Source: Rhynchopus sp. YZ270_cl-10 | Taxonomy: Eukaryota; Euglenozoa; Diplonemea; Diplonemida; Diplonemidae | DNA length: 64,000 nucleotides | Direction: 5' to 3' | NCBI GenBank assembly: GCA_964035575.1 | Contig: OZ037919.1 | Span: 124,001-188,000, forward strand | In this document: positions 43,032 to 53,733 of the stretch, piece after piece | Layout of the letters: each line of letters opens with the position of its first letter | Position numbering within the stretch: position 1 is the stretch's first letter | Made by a program: the position numbers and the translations under genes | Notes under the pieces: model-generated | Database searches by the model: none | What the model saw: the letters and a program-made list of their open reading frames with translations, nothing else | What the model was told of the DNA's origin: nothing

Positions 43032-44402
43032 ATGAACCCAAAGGAACAGGCAGAGGACCTAAAGAACCGAGGTAACAAACTCTATGCCGCAAAACAGGTA
43101 TTTCCCCCCCGACCCATATTTTTTCAGCAAGATGTGTACCATTTGTGTATACGAGAGACATTATTTTCAAATTTTCCATTTCTTTTTTCCAACAATTTTT
43201 AACACCCCCCTCTCCCCCCGCGCCAGATTCCCAATACCACAACATTCAGTTATCTTTAAACTCCCCTTCCCCACTTCACCATCCCACCCCTCTCCCTTCA
43301 GTACCTATCCGCGATCTCACTGTACACCAAAGCTATTGACCTTGACCCTAGCAACTTTATGCTGTACTCGAACCGCTCTGCTTGCCACTTGCAGAATGGC
43401 GACCATGAGAGTGCTGTCAAAGATGCGGCGCTGTTGACACGCATGAACCCCACTTTTGCAAAGGGATGGGGACGCCTTGGGGCAGCACACTACGCGACAG
43501 GGCAGTACGAGGAGGCAGCTCCCGCTTACAAGAAGGCAGCCGAGCTGGACCCATCTGTTGCAGACTACGCCTCACAGCACCGTCTAGCTGCGGAGAAGGT
43601 TGTGCAGGGCCAAGGTGTTGCCGGCGAAGATGCGCGCAAGAAATTCTACGTAGAGAAGCACAAACGCCAAGGCCTCGAGGAGTTCAAGAAGGAGAACTAT
43701 GTGGCTGCGGTGCGCTACTTCACGCAGGCGCTGGAGGTGGACCCGCTAAGCCATATTCTCTTTAGCAACCGCAGTGCGGCGCAGTGCAAGGTGGCGCTTA
43801 TGCCGTGCACATCATACAAGAACATGCCGCAGGTCTACCAGCTCGCACTCGATGATGCGTTAATGTGCGTCCAACTGGAACCCACCTGGAGTAAAGGCTA
43901 CGCCCGTGAAGGCGCCGCGCTAGCAGGGCTGCTCCGCTACGACGAAGCCGAGGCCGCATATAAGTCGGGCCTAAAGTTTTCCCCAGATGATAAATACTGT
44001 CAAGAGGGCCTCGCAGCAGTGTTGCAGACACAGAAGGACATTGCAGATGACGCTGCCAAGCACGCCGCAAAGCAGGAAAAGAACAAAGAAACCGACAAAG
44101 TGGTTGCAGCGAACCCCGACCAGGCGCCGCTCCCAGACACCAAGATCCCCTCTGTGTTCTGCCATAAATGCGGGAAGGAAGGGCACTTCGCAACCAACTG
44201 CAGGGAGAAGATCATCACTGGTGTGGTAGGAGGCGGTTACGCCCATGGCTACGACACATGCCGCTACTGTGGTGAAATGGGACACAGCAAGCGTGACTGC
44301 CCTGCACGCATAGGGAAAGAGGAGACAGAGCGGCAGATGCGTGCACACCGTTCCATGACTGGTGATATGGAACGAGAGTCTAAGCGAAGGAGGATCGATT
44401 AG
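43032..44402 (+). CDS. TPR protein with two C-terminal zinc knuckles (two exons)
   Basis: Exon 1 is 43032-43097 (22 codons), intron 43098-43301 (GTATTT...CCTTCAG), exon 2 is 43302-44402; 388 aa. The frame joins cleanly as LYAAKQ-YLSAISLYTKAIDLDP, a standard TPR helix pair. Residues 1 to about 115 form one TPR block, about 140-255 a second (GLEEFKKENYVAAVRYFTQA, YDEAEAAYKSGLKFSP), much like an Sti1/Hop TPR2A-type co-chaperone domain. Then come two CCHC knuckles at 309-322 (CHKCGKEGHFATNC) and 342-355 (CRYCGEMGHSKRDC) and a basic end (SKRRRID). TPR blocks bind chaperone tails or other proteins; knuckles bind RNA or ssDNA. The partner is not known. The intron holds a GATGTGT...GAGAGACATT repeat at 43131. 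The start follows a CACACCACAG acceptor by 18 nt. Confidence 0.85.
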
Positions 44403-44664
44403 GCAGGGGGGCAAGGGGATGGGGGTATGCGTGTTAAGTAGGCACGCAAGGGGAGGGGGTAGTATCTGTCCAGAAGTGTGTCAAACCACTAAAATAGTCG
44501 TATTTGGCCCCAAAAACTAAGTCCTGTAGGCACCACACATAATGCTTTTGCTCCCCCTAAGAGTCCCCCCCCTTCCAACCCAACACATCACCCAAACACC
44601 CTATGCAGGACTCGGTGGTAGGACACACAGCTCCTGTTCTCTTCTATCGCTAACCCAAATTACA

Positions 44665-46035
44665 ATGAATGCACCTTACTCAGGGGTGATGTATCCTCAG
44701 GCACCGGCACATGTTCAGACACACGCTCAGACACACGCTCAGGCGCAAGCGCAAGCACAAGCACAGGCACAAGCCCAAGCCCAAGCCCAAGCTCAGGCAC
44801 AGGCGTACGTCTACCCTGCACAACCTTCACCAGGACCGCCCCAGCACAGTGTGCCGACGTACTCTGCAACGCCTGGGCACATGATGCCACATATGCACAC
44901 GAACGGTGTCGCACCCCAGCCCTGTATGGGGTGCGAGCAGCCTGCCGTGCCCCCATCCGAGGTGCTGGCAGCACTGCAGGCAGTAGGCCTGCCACACTAC
45001 TACGGCCTTGTGGCGCACTGCAGCGTAGGCATGATCAAGCAGGGTGGGCGGCACTTCCTCATGACCCGTGGCTTCAAGATGGGGCACGCCGTGCGCCTGC
45101 TCCTGGAGTTGGGTGTCTCCAAGTACGCTGTGCCCGAGCCCGACACCACCGAGGCAGAGAAGGAGGCTGCGAAGGCAGATGATGAGAAGCGCACACCACC
45201 CGTGCTCCCTGCAGACGAGCCACACGGCGACACACAGGTGCGTGACGAGGTGCCCCAACGGGATGAGGTGAGTGGCGCAGGTGTGCAGACAGCCCTGCAT
45301 GAGCCCACGCCAGTCCCACCGGCACAAACAAACGGTGTGCACCCGCACCCGAGCAGCACGGTTGAGGCAGCTGCCCCAGGGCAGACAGCGGCACAGCAGC
45401 AACCGCACACACAGGAAGCACAGGCAGTGCCACAACAGGCTCAGGTTGTGCAGTCACCAGCCGAACCAATGGTACCACAGCAGGCTCAGGTTGTGCCGCA
45501 ACAGGCAGCGCCACAACAAGTTGTGCAGCAGTCACCGGCTGTGCCACAACAGGCTGTGCCACAACAAGTTGCGCCACAAGTTGTGCAGCAGTCACCGGCT
45601 GTGCCGCAACAGGCAGCGCCACAACAGGTCGCGCAGCAGTCACCAGCTGTACCACAACAGGCTGTGCCACAACAGGCTGCACCGCAACAGGTTGCGCCAC
45701 AACAGGCTGTGCAGCAGACACCGGCTGTGCCACAGCAAGTTGTGCAGCAGTCACCAGCCGTGCCGCATCAGGCTGTGGCACAGCAGGCTCACGTTGCACC
45801 ACAACAGCCACCTGCTGCATTGCAACAGGCAGCGCCGCAACCAGCAGCGCCACAACAGATTGTGCCGCAACAGGCAGTTCCACAACAAGCAGTGCAGCAG
45901 TCACCGGCAGTGCCGCAACAGGCAGCGCAACACACAGTGCAGCTACCTGGAACAGATTTCCCTATACTTGCACGCGGCATCAACGAATGCGAGGAGAGCA
46001 CTAGAACAATCGAGACATGCACAGTTGGAAAGTGA
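44665..46035 (+). CDS. Gln/Pro-rich low-complexity protein with possible SAM-like domain
   Basis: 456 aa from ATG 44665. Residues 15-46 are an Ala-Gln repeat (AQAQAQ). Residues 85-150 are the only folded-looking part: CMGC, then SEVLAALQAVGLPHYYGLVA and RGFKMGHAVRLLLELGV, which has the length and hydrophobic pattern of a SAM domain; this is a weak match. From about 235 to 440 the chain is imperfect repeats of VPQQA, VVQQSPA and APQQV. No membrane segment. Such Gln/Pro-rich tracts favour condensates or scaffold roles; function is unknown. It begins about 260 bp after the TPR gene. Confidence 0.6.
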   Translation: MNAPYSGVMYPQAPAHVQTHAQTHAQAQAQAQAQAQAQAQAQAQAQAYVYPAQPSPGPPQHSVPTYSATPGHMMPHMHTNGVAPQPCMGCEQPAVPPSEVLAALQAVGLPHYYGLVAHCSVGMIKQGGRHFLMTRGFKMGHAVRLLLELGVSKYAVPEPDTTEAEKEAAKADDEKRTPPVLPADEPHGDTQVRDEVPQRDEVSGAGVQTALHEPTPVPPAQTNGVHPHPSSTVEAAAPGQTAAQQQPHTQEAQAVPQQAQVVQSPAEPMVPQQAQVVPQQAAPQQVVQQSPAVPQQAVPQQVAPQVVQQSPAVPQQAAPQQVAQQSPAVPQQAVPQQAAPQQVAPQQAVQQTPAVPQQVVQQSPAVPHQAVAQQAHVAPQQPPAALQQAAPQPAAPQQIVPQQAVPQQAVQQSPAVPQQAAQHTVQLPGTDFPILARGINECEESTRTIETCTVGK

Positions 46036-48322
46036 GCGTTGTGTGCACTGGGTTGGGGTAGGGTGGGAGAGGACGGCCGACTCTGCTGCCCTTAGATAGC
46101 GGCGTCTGTTGGGGTTCTTGCCACCCAAACTTGCACAGCATTAGCTTCTGCCTCTCTCCCTTTCTGCACCCTTTCACGACACAGGAAACACACGTCGCGG
46201 CTCCTATTGTCTAGATAAGACCGCTTTTCTCAGCCACAGCTTCTGGAGAGCATGGTGAATGTCTGAACGTTACAATGCGGGAATGCTTCTGTTAGATGGC
46301 TTCCTTTTTTTTTGGTGTTAGATCTTTTGGTGAGAAATAAGAGGAAACAAAAGGACAGTTTTGCTGCATTTTTTTTGACGTATCTTTCAGTGCACAACTG
46401 AACCATCACAAAGAGAGCACTACAGCTCTGCAGGCAAAGCGCTGCCACCCTGGTTGGGTAGCTGGGGGGGGTAAAGGAAAACATACTATGAAGGAATAGA
46501 GCCTATGAGTGTCTAGAAGCCGAATCCAACGGTGAATTCAAAACAAATGAAAAAAAAAAAAAACGTGCAAAAAAAAGAAGAAAAAAAAGGAAAAAAAAAA
46601 GCAAAAAGGGATGACCCTTCTTTGGGGGGGGGAGGGAGAGGGAGAGGGGGGGGAGCAGTTTGGGATGAAGTGTAGTGATCGATTAGCAGTATAGTAAAAA
46701 CCGGTTCTCTCCCCCCTCCCCCCTCCCCGCATTTTTTTATCAGATGTAAACCACGAAATTGGATGTAGGACTTGGTTGGGTGTCCACCCTCCCCCGGTAC
46801 GGCCGGTCATTATACCAAATATACACAGCACAACGAGCGGATGGATTTCAAGACAATTTTTTTTTGTCCGCTTTTAGCCCAACCTACTCTCTTCACATAC
46901 CACATACAACACAGGATACACGACAAGACACTATCACCCACTACACAGACAACAGGGTAGTGTGCTGGGAAGCAATACGAAAGCTCAAAGGGAAAGGCGT
47001 CAGCAGCAGCCGAGATCTGTACCAAAAAGAAGTGACAGAATAGGTGGGAAGAAGACAACCAGAGAGCCGACAGGGCGGGGGGGAGGGGGGAACGTGTGTA
47101 CCGTTTGTGCAGACGCAGAAAAGATCATACCTGTTTCCACTTTGAGGTAGCGCAGTGCTGAATCAGAGGAGAAAAGGAAAAAGCTCAGGAAAAAAAAAAA
47201 ACAAAATAAATAAGCAATGGGGGAGCTGCTGCCGCATCTCACCTCAGTATGTCCTATTTGCACCCACCCTCTTGCCCCATAGTGATAGCTGTATTGTGAT
47301 GTGTATTATGTATACTGATACGGTGTGGCTGAAAGGGGGTGCTATTTTTTGTGCTAATTTCTCAGTGTTTCCGCGCTCCTTCATTGGGTACGATTTTTGA
47401 TGAAGAATCGTGATTGTACATAAAAGGTAAATACGTCCCGAGCCCGGCGCGCTACGCGCGCCGGAAGTTAACGCAAGTTCAGGGCCTCCGGCGGAGAAAC
47501 TAGAGTTCTGGCCCAAAACACGCGTCCCAGCGCAGTCCCTGAGATTTCCAAAAAAATAAAATAAAAAAAGCGCGGTCGAGCCCGACCCGGAATGAGAGAA
47601 TTCCTCGGGTATCCAACTGAGGAGTTCAACTTCATTGGTATTTGCACCAGACACACGAATTATCAGTAACCTCAGTACGTGTACAAAAAGAAACGGTGGT
47701 CATAGCATCAAGGCTCCTGGCGAAGCCACGGTACGCAACATTTCAAAAAATTGCGCTTAAAATTGCACATTTTTACAGCCAAACTATGTCATGGGAAGGT
47801 GGGTTGCAAACTTGCGCCGCAGGCGCACGGTACGCTACTTTTTTCCTTTCGCCATGCTGCATGTTTCCTTTTCGTTCGGCGTTTGATCAATTGAGTCGCG
47901 TTCTGGCTGTGACGGGGTCACTTTGTTCATGAGGCCAGTTCTGGTCGCTCTCAGAGGCTTATGTGGGGGAATTTTTTTTTTTTCGGGAATTTTTTTTATT
48001 TTTATTTTTTTCCAATGAAGAATTCTTCACTGGAAATTTTTTTTTTTCGGGATTTTTTTTTTTTTTCGAAGAATTCTTCATCGGATTCTTCAGCGCGGAA
48101 AGTCTGTAATTTCTGCTATTTTCTGCTATTTTTGGGGGTCGTCGGGGGCCACACCATGATAGACAATTATTATAGATCTTCTTGCCTTCCCCATCTCTTA
48201 TAATGTATCAGATGTAAACCTTGAAATGACCACAACACACACACCTCACTGGGGAAACGTTCTGCTCTTATAATATTCTTTTCAGACACCTAACCAACCC
48301 TCTACACCACACACACACACAG
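46036..48322. other. 2.3-kb region with repeats and a possible coding exon
   Basis: 46743-46823 carries the ATGTAAACCACGAAATTGG repeat with GGGTGTCCACCC and GGTACGGCCGGTCATTATACC hairpins. About 46969-47040 is open in two frames, bounded by CAACAG and GTGGGA, and could be an exon of the EF-hand gene downstream, but no phase joins it directly to the exon at 48323. 47430-47465 includes a GCGCGC palindrome (CCGGCGCGCTACGCGCGCCG). 47286 has a GCTGTATTGTGATG fragment. T-rich repeats containing GAAGAATTCTTC lie at 48018-48095. Confidence 0.35.
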
Positions 48323-49446
48323 CTGTTCAATGTGTATCCTGGGGACGGCTTCATAGGGATCAGAACGCTGGAAGTATTTACGAAGGTTTGTCGATGTCCA
48401 CTATCTCCCTATCTCCCTATCCCACCCTTAACCTCAATACCCATGTAGGGGTAAGTCTGTTTGCAACCCGTAGAACTTCGTTTTTGTTCACCCTCAGTTT
48501 TAGTTTTATGCTGCATTTTTTTTCCCCTGATGACAGACGATGAAGTAAAGGATTTGACTTATGGTTTTGTGGTTTCACTGTTGTCAAATAGTGAAAATCA
48601 CAACGTAAAAATAACGTCATTTCCCGCAGTAGGGCCATGTTGCAGATTCATCTTCCCAACCCTTTCTCTTTGCCTTTTCCTGCAAAGATTCCTTCTATTT
48701 GCTCTCTTTTGGAGGATCCTGTGGGTTAAAAAAAAATTTTTGTGGTTGCTAAATATTTATCTTGTAGTCTATAATCAAACAAAACCTTTGATTACGCACA
48801 ACACACTTCTATAAGCCTGCGCAAATGTAGCTCCGCGATAACGAATATGATAAGGTGACTAAGCACAGAGAGGCTTAGGGTCATCTTATAAACTTTTCTT
48901 TCTATTGCCCCTATATGTATAGCCAACCCCTACCCTACCCTACCCACCCTCCGGCAGGACTCAAAAGAGGTGCACGAACTCTCCCTAGCGGCGCAGGATG
49001 AAAAGGAAAAGAGCATCGCAAAGATCGAATACGAAGCACGGAAGAAGCAGGAGGAGGAACCTGCCTCCCCAAAAGCAGCTGTGGTGGGTGGGGTACCGGA
49101 TATATCGGTTGTGAAGCGGGATACACCGGAAGCTGCAGTCGTGCCTGATACGACGGTGCAGGCTGACAGTACACCTGCAGCAGAAGCTGCTGAAGCGCAG
49201 TTTGACGTAAGCGGCGTTGTTAGTGAAGAACAAATTCGACAGCTATTCGCAAAGTACGACATCGACGGCTCGGGCATGCTGGACCGAGCTGAGGTGAAGA
49301 ACATCTACAGTTCCTTTGAACACTTCGGCCTCGATGACTCATCCGCAAAGGTCGACGAAATCCTCAACCGCTACAGCAGAAACGCAGACAGCAAAGTCAC
49401 ATACGATGAATTCGCTCTCCTTATGCTTTCCCTTGCTCAGCGATGA
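48323..49446 (+). CDS. EF-hand protein, 3' exons (5' end unresolved)
   Basis: The last exon, 48958-49446, is open from a CCGGCAG acceptor to TGA. The exon before it is probably 48323-48385 (after a CACACACAG acceptor, donor GTTTGT), adding 21 in-phase codons. The protein has a charged helical stretch (HELSLAAQDEKEKSIAKIEY, RKKQEEE), a low-complexity linker, then a canonical EF-hand loop DIDGSGMLDRAE with flanking helices, and a second, degenerate loop near SRNADSKVTYDE. One functional calcium site is likely. There is no Met at the start of these exons, so more lies upstream and I cannot place it. The intron 48386-48957 contains a hairpin repeat at 48852. Confidence 0.65.
48852..48889 (+). repeat. 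AAGGTGACTAAGC hairpin repeat inside an intron
   Basis: AAGGTGACTAAGC, loop ACAGAGAG, then GCTTAGGGTCATCTT. The CTAAGC/GCTTAG and AAGGTGA/TCATCTT segments pair (one G-U) around a 2-nt bulge. TAAACTTTTCTTT follows. It lies about 70 nt before the 3' splice site of the EF-hand intron. Other copies: 37562, 40124, 52577, 53058 (partial), 57633, 62196 and 62657. Confidence 0.75.
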
Positions 49447-50541
49447 ACAACAAAAAAAGGGTTGGGGGAAGGCGTTAGATACGCCTTGAGGTTGATACGT
49501 CTTTTTAAAGGGGAAACGACAATGTGGACTAAAAAAATAACCAAAAATATTCATTGGTAAGCAATGTTATTTTCAATGATGATACAAAGGTGAGTGACGA
49601 CACCTCCCCCTTTTTTTTTGCCAGTTGTGTGTGTATGAGGAAAAGGCAACTTCCTATTAAGCCAGCCGACTCCATTTTTCTTGGAGATTCCAGGACCGTG
49701 CACGCTCCGTTCCCTAAAAAAAAGGAATGGTAAAAAAAAAGTTTTCAAAAAAAAAAAAAAAAAATACACCAATCGAGTCTACACTGAGGTCGAACATTCC
49801 CTACACATTCCCTTTCATCTAGCCCTTTTTTTTTTTCTCCTTCTCCATTGTGAACATATTATTTTACCGGTATGCATCTGCAAAGGGGTGTAGATGGAGG
49901 GTTTTTAGACGCTTAGGATCATCTTGTATTGTTGTAGCCATTGCTCTTGGTGCGTTGTGCTTTGTTGTTCAGTCTTGCCCTTCATGGGGGTGAGGTGGCA
50001 GTTATTTGTACACTATCCTTTAGTTCATTTGATATAAAGTACTTCCAATCCTTAAACCTGTGCAAGGGTTTGCGGAATAGGAAGTGTATGTGAACACATT
50101 TTTTTGATAAAACAACTTGTTGTCAATTCTAAAAAGATTGGAGGCAGAGCGCTGCAGCGCTGGCAGGGCAAACAAAAAACGGATTGAAAAAAGACAGAAG
50201 CTCGCTTGTTTCTTTTTTGAGTACTCAATTAACCACAGCAACCGTAGTTCAGTTTAACACAATTTTTTCCACCTTTTTGTTTTCCCGGCTTTGAGCGCAC
50301 AAACAAAATACCCGATCTTTTTTGTCAAGTTTTATTGTCTACACATATAGGCTCAGAGTATTGCAAGAATAAGCAGAAATCTAAAGGTTAAAAAACCCCC
50401 TCTCCTTAATCATGCCTCGAAGGCGATTTCGTATTCGCCCTTTTTCGGATCCGAATTTTGAGTGAATACGTATTCGCCTTCGGGGTATGTCCAATGCAGT
50501 CAAAGTTGCAAAAAAAAAGAAAAAAAGACAAAAAGAAAAAG

Positions 50542-50572
<31 letters not shown>

Positions 50573-51496
50573 AAAGTATGCGAACATAATGTAAACTATT
50601 GTTAAGGTTGCACAATGAAGGTGCAAACCCCGCATTGTTCTTTCTTCAAAAAAAAAAAAACTGCAAAACAAACAAACAAAACCAAAAACAAAAAAAAAAA
50701 AAAAAACTACAAAAAAACAAAACAAAAAAAAAAAAACCAACAACTTTTTCCCTTTTCCATTTATAACACATTACACTCTTATTTATCCCTTTTCCCCCTC
50801 CTCTCCCCCCTCCCTTTCTCCCCGTTTTTGGGAATGAAGAAAAAAGAGAAAAAAAAAAGAAAAAAAATAAAATTTCAGCAAGGAAAATGGATAGTCCCCC
50901 CCATCCCCCCACCACTAGAGCATGTTGCATCAACACAGCCATGTGTTTTACAAACATGGTTTTTGCGCATGACTTATTTGATAAATTGTTGGAATAGTGT
51001 AGTTGCCGCCTTTGTGCAAGCTCCACTTCGCTATTCATCATAACAAAAGAACACAGTGGAGATTGCACAACAGTGGCAACACAACCGAGGCAACTACACT
51101 ACTCCAACAATGTATCAAAAAAAATAATAAAAATAACAAAATGGTGACAGTCAGGGCAAATGGTTATGAGCCTGCACACAACCTCCCCTGCCCTGAACGG
51201 TGATGCGTTTACACTTTCAACTTCTCTCTTTTTTTTTAAATACTGTTTTTTGTCCAAACACAGCAAAATGAACAAAGAAGAAATACTGAAAAAAATAATG
51301 TAAAAAAAAGGTGCTCCTTCCTCTCTTTTTATAACCACTCTCCCTAACCCCTATCCCCTCCCTACCCCTTACAAAGTACTACAATGAAATAGGTTAAAAG
51401 AGGAGACGAAAGCTGGATAAAACTCCATCTATCGATTGAAAGATTATATCTTAATCTCTTTAAGACAGTCAAAAGAGGTTTCAATACAGTATTACT
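49447..51496. other. Intergenic, 2 kb, A/T-rich with one palindromic element
   Basis: No gene seen. 49895-49918 is a half copy of the hairpin family (GCTTAGGATCATCTT). 50262-50303 is a copy of the TTTTTCCACCTTTTTGTTT repeat. 50408-50482 contains an inverted pair around GCGAATACG. 50968-51120 is a MITE-like palindrome (next entry). The rest is dominated by A and T runs. Confidence 0.45.
50968..51120. mobile_element. MITE-like palindrome of the AGTGGAG family
   Basis: The left arm (GATAAATTGTTGGAATAGTG, TAGTTGCCGCCTTTGTGC) mirrors the right arm (TTGCACAA...GGCAACTACACTACTCCAACAATGTATC). About 60 bp per arm. The right arm alone recurs at 38293 and 59926. Confidence 0.65.
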
Positions 51497-52114
51497 ATGT
51501 CTGGAGTGGATGCACAAACCCTTCAAGCACCTATGCAGGCTATGCAAACGATGCATGGCATGACGTTTACCTGGCAGTACGACGCGGTTATTTTATTCGA
51601 AGGCTGGCAGACGAGGACGGCATCTGAGTTCTTTGTAGCATGCATTGCGGTGATGTGCATGAGTGTCGGGCATCAACTCTCAAAGGCATGGCTGAACGAA
51701 CACAGCAGACACTACCGAGGAGAAGAGGAGAGGCTTACGGCGACGCTTATGCATGGGGTGGTCATGGCGTTGTCGTACCTGCTCATGCTGGTGGTCATGA
51801 CGTTTAATATGGGGCTCTTCTTTGCGGTCATCTTCGGGCAAATGTTAGGGTTTCACATAGCAGGTATGTATGGAGGAAGAAGAGACGTCTGTTTTCGGAC
51901 TATCAAAGAAAAAAATGAAAAAGAGTTGAGGATTGATAAGCATAACAGCCTTTCGGATGCCATTTGAGAACTATTAAAAGAGTTTCAACTTTGTGAATTT
52001 TTCTAGAATGGTTTAAAATCAAAGATTTTTTTTAGCCCCGCCGCACCACCACACAACCCCACAGCGTCGAAGATCCAAGACAAGGGAACGGCATTGTTCT
52101 GCGATAATTGCTAG
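51497..52114 (+). CDS. CTR-type copper transporter (two exons)
   Basis: Exon 1 is 51497-51863, donor GTATGT; exon 2 is 52065-52114 after an ACCCCACAG acceptor; 138 aa. CTR proteins are trimeric channels carrying Cu(I) across the plasma or vacuolar membrane. Seen: an N-terminal Met-rich stretch (APMQAMQTMHGMTF), TM1 near 43-62, TM2 near 83-105 with M-x3-M (MLVVM), and TM3 near 106-122 with G-x3-G (GQMLG). These are the pore and packing motifs of the family. The short second exon gives a 15-residue tail ending LFCDNC, a Cys pair in the place of the metal-binding tail of other CTRs. An upstream acceptor at 52035 gives another frame with no early stop but no CTR-like tail, so I prefer 52065. Confidence 0.85.
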
Positions 52115-53733
52115 CACAGAAGGGGGTGTCCACCCTCGGTACAGCCGGTCATTGTACCAAAGGTTCACTGTTCACGAGAGGGTTTTATATTTCTGGTCAA
52201 CCCTTTTTTTTTTGTGCGGGTCTGGATTTTGCACCAAAAGCAGACACTTTCTTTTTTATCCCTAAACTGTTCACAATGTCTACAGGAGTCACAAATGCCT
52301 TTTGGTTCATCTCACAAAATCTTTCTCTAGATGAAACAAACGCACCAGAGAGGCGTAAAGACCACCACGCGCTATTACCCAACCCCCAACCGCACTCTCT
52401 GGTAAACGAGAGTGGTTGTGGTGCCAGACTTTGCGCTGAACTTTTCAGAGATAATTTCTGAAAAAAAAAATAATTCGACCTTAGCGCAAAGCCTGGTAGC
52501 TACATTTCCCCCCCTTTTTTCCCCCTTCTCTTTTTGCAAAGCCGTACAGCTGATGCTGTGTATCGATAGGGCAGTCAAGATGACTAAGCACAGAGAGGCT
52601 TAGAGTCTTCTTAGAAATCCCCCTTTTTTGACTGCACATAGTTTGCAATACAAGCAATTGCTTTTTTTTTTGATCAATCCTTTTGATCAATCCGAACAAG
52701 AACTCAATACAGCCCCCTTTCTTCAGGATCACCAAGCTCATCAAAAGCATTTGGTGCATCTAACGAATTTTTTTTAAACGTCTTCTCTCCTTTATGTGAC
52801 ACACTGTGTGCTCCGTAATTTACTAGGCCTCAGGCCCCGAGCGGTTGTGTTACCAGCCCCTCCCCCCCGATTGCTCAGATACGGTCGCCAATCACCCCCT
52901 CCAACAGGGTAATTGTGCAATCAACGAAAAAAACCTTTTTTTCTCCCTTTTTACTTACCTATCAGAGTTGCTATTTTTTTATATATCCAAGCATAGGCAA
53001 GAGAAAGTAAGGCAATGTAAAAGAAACCATAAGTCAAATCATTTATTTCTCCGTCGGGTTAAGCATGAGAGGCTTAGGTTCATATTGTTAAAAAAACTTT
53101 TTTTAAAATATTTTTCTCATTGCCGTGTGTAGCGTATAGAGTTTTTCTAGTTTTTCTTTTCGAGTTTTTTTTGTATTTTTTTTTAAATACTCAGGTAGCT
53201 ACGTGGAGACGATTGTGTGCTAATGTACCGTATATTATATAGAGCACTCCAAAGAAAAATCGTAGCGCCATTTTTTTTCCCCCAATTTTTGATTCTCAGA
53301 ACAGAACTGCAGAAGTCCCCGAAAAAGCATACCAAGGTCACCTAGAGCAGTGATTAAAAAAAAATACGTTTGATTTCCGCGAATTTGAACGTTCAACGAA
53401 TTCTATAAAATCTAATTCTATAGTAGACTTTGTCGAAATTCTTTCATTGCTGCCCTAGGACTGGTCCTGGACCACGTCGTGTAGAGGACCCACACCCATC
53501 CTCTACCCCCCTTCTCCCTCCCCCCCCTTTCTCTCTATGCCATAGCTTTCCATTTCTCTTTCCTTTTTTTTCGATTCCGTAAAACGCTTCATGCTTTCAA
53601 AACAAAAGCCCCTACCCTATCCTACCCTATCCTACCTCTCTCATTACAAAAAAAAAACTTCTTCTCTTTTCGCCCTTTCTTACCCGCTTATCTTACAGAG
53701 GGAGGGATTTTTTTGGGGATTTTTATATATTGT
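52115..53733. other. Intergenic, 1.6 kb, hairpin repeats
   Basis: 52121-52163 holds GGGTGTCCACCC and GGTACAGCCGGTCATTGTACC hairpins (partner of 46779). 52166 has TGTTCACGAGAGGG. 52577-52613 is an AAGATGACTAAGC hairpin copy, and 53058-53088 a partial one. No coding region is supported. A pyrimidine tract with ACAG at 53695-98 precedes the next gene. Confidence 0.5.

Noticed and set aside
47565-47600. Possible tRNA T-arm (GGTCGAGCCCGACC)
   Set aside because: No acceptor stem, D-arm or anticodon arm at the right spacing.
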